From Rotaria socialis (Eukaryota > Rotifera > Eurotatoria > Philodinida > Philodinidae), in NCBI GenBank assembly GCA_905331475.1, contig CAJNYU010000025.1, positions 268,600 to 332,599 of the forward strand: a stretch of DNA of 64,000 nt, in the 5' to 3' direction. Shown piece by piece: positions 59,366 through 64,000 of the stretch. The notes under the pieces are model-generated. The model made no database searches and was not told the origin of the DNA. It saw nothing but the letters and a program-made list of their open reading frames with translations. Position numbers and translations under genes: made by a program. The stretch's first letter is position 1. Each line of letters opens with the position of its first letter.

Positions 59366-59458
59366 TGTGGGCGGGTGTTGGTGTGGGTTTGGATGGATAA
59401 GCATCAATAACACCCACCGTGACAGCCACAGCCACGCAACACACCTACGCCCACACCA
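59366..59458. repeat. Telomere-repeat fold-back F13
   Basis: Left GTGGGCGGGTGTTGGTGTGGG, spacer with gcatcaata (also present in the spacer of F12), right CACCCACC...CGCCCACACC. Confidence 0.55.
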
Positions 59459-60136
59459 TATTAAAAGCCCAAGGCAATCAAAACCAAACACTTTTTCACT
59501 TGAACAATCACTTGCAAATTATAAAATCATAAAGGAAACAGAAAATAATTGATTTAAAAAGGACTGCTTTATATGTATATTGACTTTTGGTGTTTCATGC
59601 TTTATCAACTGCATCGTTACAATAGTTTTATAGACATTCGAACTTTTGTCTTATATTTGTGTAGATTTTTCATTTTTTATTATGTGCATTAGAAATTGAA
59701 TAAAAATGTATGCGAACTAAGTAATAAATGTTCTCTTTTAAACATATTTAAAGCCACTGTCAAGCAGAAATCGATAATTGATCAATTTTATGAATTAGAA
59801 GCTTTTCTCTCACTATGAGTGTTCTTTCATGATTTTGAGGATTGAAACAAGAGTAGTCCTTTTTTGTTCTTTTTATTTTTTAAGTTGACCCTCTTCAGTT
59901 CTGTTTTTTTCATGAAATCCTAGTTGAAAGCCAGCGTTCAACTATTCGATCATAGAAAGAAATCATACAAGTGGTGATATTATTTTACTGCATCTCGAAT
60001 TACTCAACTGAATTCAATATTACACTGTGCTTCATTCGATACATGTTTACCAAATAATAAAACTTTCCTTTACTCAACGCAACTTCTGTTTCTGAAATCT
60101 GGACACTGCATGTGTAAAACATGATGTCAATAAGTT

Positions 60137-60174
60137 GCCGCCGTGGTGGCTCAGTCGGTAGAGCGTCAGTCTCA
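60137..60174 (+). pseudogene. 5' half of a tRNA (or tRNA-derived SINE head) fused to a telomere tract
   Basis: The sequence has a tRNA acceptor strand (GCCGCCG), a D arm with a perfect A box (TGGCTCAGTCGG), and an anticodon stem GTCAG, and stops within the anticodon loop at GTCTCA, where the (GGGTGT)n tract begins. A Met-type CTCAT loop would be expected to follow. The 3' half of a tRNA is not present on the far side of the hairpin. Confidence 0.7.
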
Positions 60175-60262
60175 GGGTGTGGGTGTGGGTGTGGGTGTGG
60201 GTGTGTGGGTGGTGTGGGTATGGGTGTGGGTTTGAATGTCAATTTTCAACACCCACACCTGA
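60173..60262. repeat. Telomere-repeat fold-back F14
   Basis: Left arm of about five GGGTGT units and further variants, spacer gaatgtcaattttcaac, right ACACCCACACCT. The flanks also mirror (CTCAGGG / CCTGAAG). A run of six T follows at 60272. Confidence 0.75.
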
Positions 60263-63200
60263 AGTATTTGCTTTTTTAGGTCGATATGTGGGTTTACATA
60301 TCATTGTTTATTTACTAGTTTTCGATGAATTTGTATTATTGCTATTAATTTAAAATCATTTGAGGGTTTTGATTAATTATAGTTGATTAACAAGATAATC
60401 GTGTTTATGAAATAAAATAGCAAAAAAGAAAAATCACATCGGTTATTCGCGGATCGATCAAGTTTTTAGTTAATTTTTTTAGAAATTAATGGCAATTCAA
60501 TGTACTGAGAGTTTCGCTGTAAATTGGATCCATACTTTATATGTATCTCGAAATTTTGAGTTTTTCTAGAACTAGTTTTCATACGTTGTATGTATGTTAA
60601 GTCAATCTAGATTTTTTGAAAAGTCAGCACTGTGAACCTTTGTCCAGAGGAGTTTTCTGTAAAAACAAACGGTAGTGGCGGGGTATTGAAGCGGACACTG
60701 ACTTTCACCTTATGCATTTTAGTTTTAAAAATTTCCAATGGATGCATCATTTTAGAAAACTCCCGAGGCTTAAGAATCTCTATACCTAAATTTAAAAAAA
60801 ACACGATTTTCTTTTCCTTATCGATGTGATCGAGTATGAAAACATAAGCGAAAAAGTGCTCTGTTAATTGAATGATCAGTACGGAGACGATTCTAAATTA
60901 TGCAAATCCTTGCTCAGAGTGTCCACATGATGATAAGAGAAAATCATTGCTTCAGCATTAAATGGGGTCTCTAGAAAAATGATTTTTTCCCCTACATGAT
61001 TAGAGAGATATTCGCTAATTAGGTTTTAATTAATATTCACGTGAAAAGGAGAATATTTTTATATAGATCTATGCTAAAAGAATACAATGAGAAAAATAAC
61101 CTTCGTAGAGAATCATAGTCAAATAAAAGAAGACATAAGCCATATATTCTCTATGGCATGAAAATAATCTCATACTCATTTAATAACCTAATATTACTTG
61201 ATCTACTGATCTTCAAATAATGATAATGAAGCATATAAAAATAAATTAACTAACAATCAAATAAATCTTTTATTGATTCAAAATTGCAAGATGTTGATTA
61301 GAAGTTACTAAGCGCATAGGGGCAACTTTTCGGACCCATTCCTGTGATCGCAATTTAGAATAGAATCTATTAACTCAAAATATCATTATTTTTGTGAATT
61401 TTATATTAAAAAAACGAAGAAATTGGCAGTTCGGATGATGAAGCGGACATAAAAATTGTTTTCTTTTCAAATTCAACAATTAAAAGCGACATATTTAGTA
61501 ATGAATTTGAAATGTATCATTTTCTTTCCTGCTTCATTATTTTAATGCCAATCTTTTGGATTTTTTAAACTATCTGGACGATTCACTATTTTATTTAACT
61601 CGGCTAAATAAATATAAAATAAGATTTTTTTAAATTCGTATGACGCACTAGTACACGAATAGTCAATCTGCGGATTGGAGTTCTCTAATGTTTTCTTCTC
61701 CTCACATCCTAATATGGTGGTTGAACCCATAAAACGAAGAATAAAATGATAATGATCTCTTTCTATGACACGTATTAAAATATGTTTCATCATTAGAAGG
61801 AAAATATTTTTCAACATAAACACATGAAATGAATCTAATAAATTATTAAAATAATAATTTAAAATTAAAAAAAACTTGGAAATAATAAAATTTCAGAATG
61901 AATTAGTTAACAATTAAAATTCTTATCAGTTTGATGTATTCATTTGTTTGACACTATTATTTCAATAAATTTATTTTAACTTCTCTGACAATATCTTATA
62001 AATTTTTAACAATCAAAGTTTTTGAGTTTCACAGTTTCGTCCTTTATGAAGTCACACTAACAAAGATTCTTATAACAATTCGAACAGTCTACAATCGTTT
62101 TAGAAAACAAAGCCTGTGATAAATCACTTTAAAAAGAAAACATCTGAAACAGTATTTTATAAATGAAGGTTCGAATGATAAATTCAAAATTTCTTTCACA
62201 TTTATTAATATTTCAAAAGAAGCATTGGAACAAATGCGTGGAAATTCTCCGTCGTATAACAGAGTAAACTTAGAATCATAGATCATTCTTCAGTAAGAAT
62301 ATTTTCAAAAGAAAAACTTTTGCAATATCCGGGGAAAAGTTTTCTAAAGAGTTCTTTGCATCCAGCTAATTAATATTGACAGAATAGGATAAAAAACACT
62401 TTCACCATATTTGAATCCTATTAAAATTGAAGATAATATCAATAAGATTTAAAAAATAAAACTAATGTTTTCTATCGCTGTAACATTTTCAAAGTCAGCT
62501 GATGGAAGTGGAGTAACAAGAAAAAAAATTGCAATTAAATACTTTAACTTTAAATCCGATCAAGTTAATTTATCATTAGTAATTAAAATTGTTAAAATGA
62601 TAATTTTATTTTTTTCTGAATATTAAACTAAACAGGATAAGATATTTTCTTCACTCATACAATTTCTTTTAGAATCCATTAAACAATTTTTCTTCTAATT
62701 TTTATTGTCTATATGTCTGAACATCTCCAGTTAATTTAAACATCGTCATGGTATTATTGAATCATTTCGCTTATTTACAATTTGTAGACAAAAGATCTTC
62801 TTAATACTTAAAAAAAAACTTTATTTTTCGCTCTTAAAACATTTCTGAGATCAACAATCTATTATTGATTTTTAGTTTCATTTCATGCACAACTATCATT
62901 AACTTTGCATCAAATTGAGTAGAAAATATTCGAAACAATTATGCGATAATTAAAATGATTTTTCGTCTTAAATACAGTTTCACTTTTCCGAAAGTCATAA
63001 GACGACCTCTATGATGGGTTCGATTTTACCCCGAATGATTTCTAAAAATCTATTTGATTACATAAAAATTTCTTTTAGATTTGCACCAAACAAAACACAA
63101 CCGACTTTTTCAAAACTTACGAAGATTTTATAGAGAATCAATAGTGCACGTCACTATACAGGTATGAATTACTTTCATCTGTAGTGTCATACGACCGTCG

Positions 63201-64000
63201 TAACGAGATTAGAATTTCCTCTGTGATTCCTAAGTAGAGCAAATAGTGATAAATAGATAATGATACAATAGTAATGAAAAGTATTTCTGAAATTGCATAT
63301 GGTCAATTTTTTGTTTTGAACTGTCATGTTACCTTTGTTTCACATTATCAACAGTGTTATAAATCGTTCGAGACAAAATCATAACATCTTATCCAGAGGG
63401 AATTTATTCAAAATGCTCTAAAGAACGGAGCACAATGAGCATCTGGTGGCATGGAATACTATGCATTATCAACAAGCTTCATGATATATAATGAAGCAGT
63501 CGACATTCTATAATTTATCTCCCTACAAAGTAAAGAAATTTTTTTACTTACCACATCCAGTGTAAATTAATGATAACAAGGTTTCCTTTTAAAAAAGACG
63601 AGCATAAGACATTTTGGCTTGATCGATTATAATTTTTGTTGATTTTATGATTTATTGTGGTCTTTTAAGAATAGAAGTTTATTTTTCGTAAATGACCCAT
63701 AAATAAATAAAGATCGAATATGCAAACCGTAGCAAAATGAAAAGATAACAACAACAAATAAAATCATTGTGACTGTAACAGTTGAGATCAAAATAAAATG
63801 ATACCTCTTACGGCGAATTTTCAAGAAGCATAGGCGGCGGAACGATTTCTCTCTAGGGTAGGCTCAGTTTTCTAGGTAAACGTGATAGGGAAGCGACTCG
63901 CTAATCGACTTCCACCATGATGGCCAGATCGTCTGACAAATAGGAAAATTTTCTAAATTTTGAACGTGTTTCTGATTTTTTTCTGAATTCGATACATTTT
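60263..64000. other. Gene-poor AT-rich end of window
   Basis: About 3.7 kb without a supported gene. ORFs at 61542-61823 and 62089-62286 (minus) have no recognisable family and strongly AT-driven composition. A more GC-rich patch at 63810-63930 has no identified content. Confidence 0.4.

Noticed and set aside
59228-59552. Overlapping ORFs on both strands
   Set aside because: They read through hairpin F13 and the (TA)n microsatellite; no domain likeness.
60000-60242. ORF with His-Pro repeats (minus strand)
   Set aside because: Again a reading of the telomere hairpin F14 and the tRNA half.

Overview
This 64-kb window is AT-rich eukaryotic DNA with short spliced genes (GT-AG introns mostly 40-90 bp), tRNA genes with internal pol III boxes, and many transposon families. 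It most resembles a bdelloid rotifer (Adineta/Rotaria type). The reasons are the more than ten interstitial tracts of (TGTGGG)n, the telomere repeat reported for Adineta vaga; expanded families of VCBS/FG-GAP proteins, F-box/LRR-like proteins, divergent rhodopsin-like GPCRs and type II membrane proteins; and a patchwork of decayed gene copies. The assignment is an inference from sequence content alone. All exon boundaries were placed by eye from splice sites and reading frame.

Layout. 0-2 kb: two minus-strand housekeeping genes, the 5' end of imidazolonepropionase (histidine catabolism) and a complete FET-family (FUS/TAF15-like) RNA-binding protein. 2-10 kb: gene-poor, with a decayed Rab1-like GTPase at 5.2-7.2 kb. 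10.4-12.2 kb: a complete 12-exon SGT1 (HSP90 co-chaperone). 13.2-18.5 kb: a tRNA-Leu(UAA), three fold-back/MITE-like elements side by side, and a non-LTR retrotransposon with an intact endonuclease/reverse transcriptase ORF. 21-24 kb: a small C39-like cysteine-peptidase-like gene and a broken GPCR. 25.6-27.4 kb: a five-exon type II membrane protein. 32 kb: a small helical protein gene with a frameshift. 33.2-40.1 kb: two paralogous F-box/LRR-like genes, each carrying its own disabling lesions. 42.4 kb: tRNA-Met. 44.5-45.0 kb: a modular fold-back element around an assembly gap. 46.9-47.4 kb: a truncated membrane protein. 47.9-50.05 kb: a dead mariner. 50.5-51.9 kb: a non-autonomous hAT element. 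52.1-56.1 kb: a 27-repeat VCBS/FG-GAP protein. 56.2-57.5 kb: a probable Tnp2/CACTA-type transposase remnant. 57.9-58.4 kb: a secreted anti-lipopolysaccharide-factor-like antimicrobial protein. 58.4-64 kb: gene-poor, with more telomere-repeat hairpins, one of them fused to half of a tRNA gene.

The most unusual structure is the dispersed set of short hairpins whose arms are telomere-like repeats, always G-rich arm first and C-rich arm second. Two of them, 21.6 kb apart, share an almost identical non-telomeric core, which suggests a mobile or copied fold-back family rather than random interstitial telomere sequence. Intact housekeeping genes (FET, SGT1, AMDHD1) sit beside accessory genes that are mostly broken, as expected of a bdelloid accessory or subtelomeric-like region.
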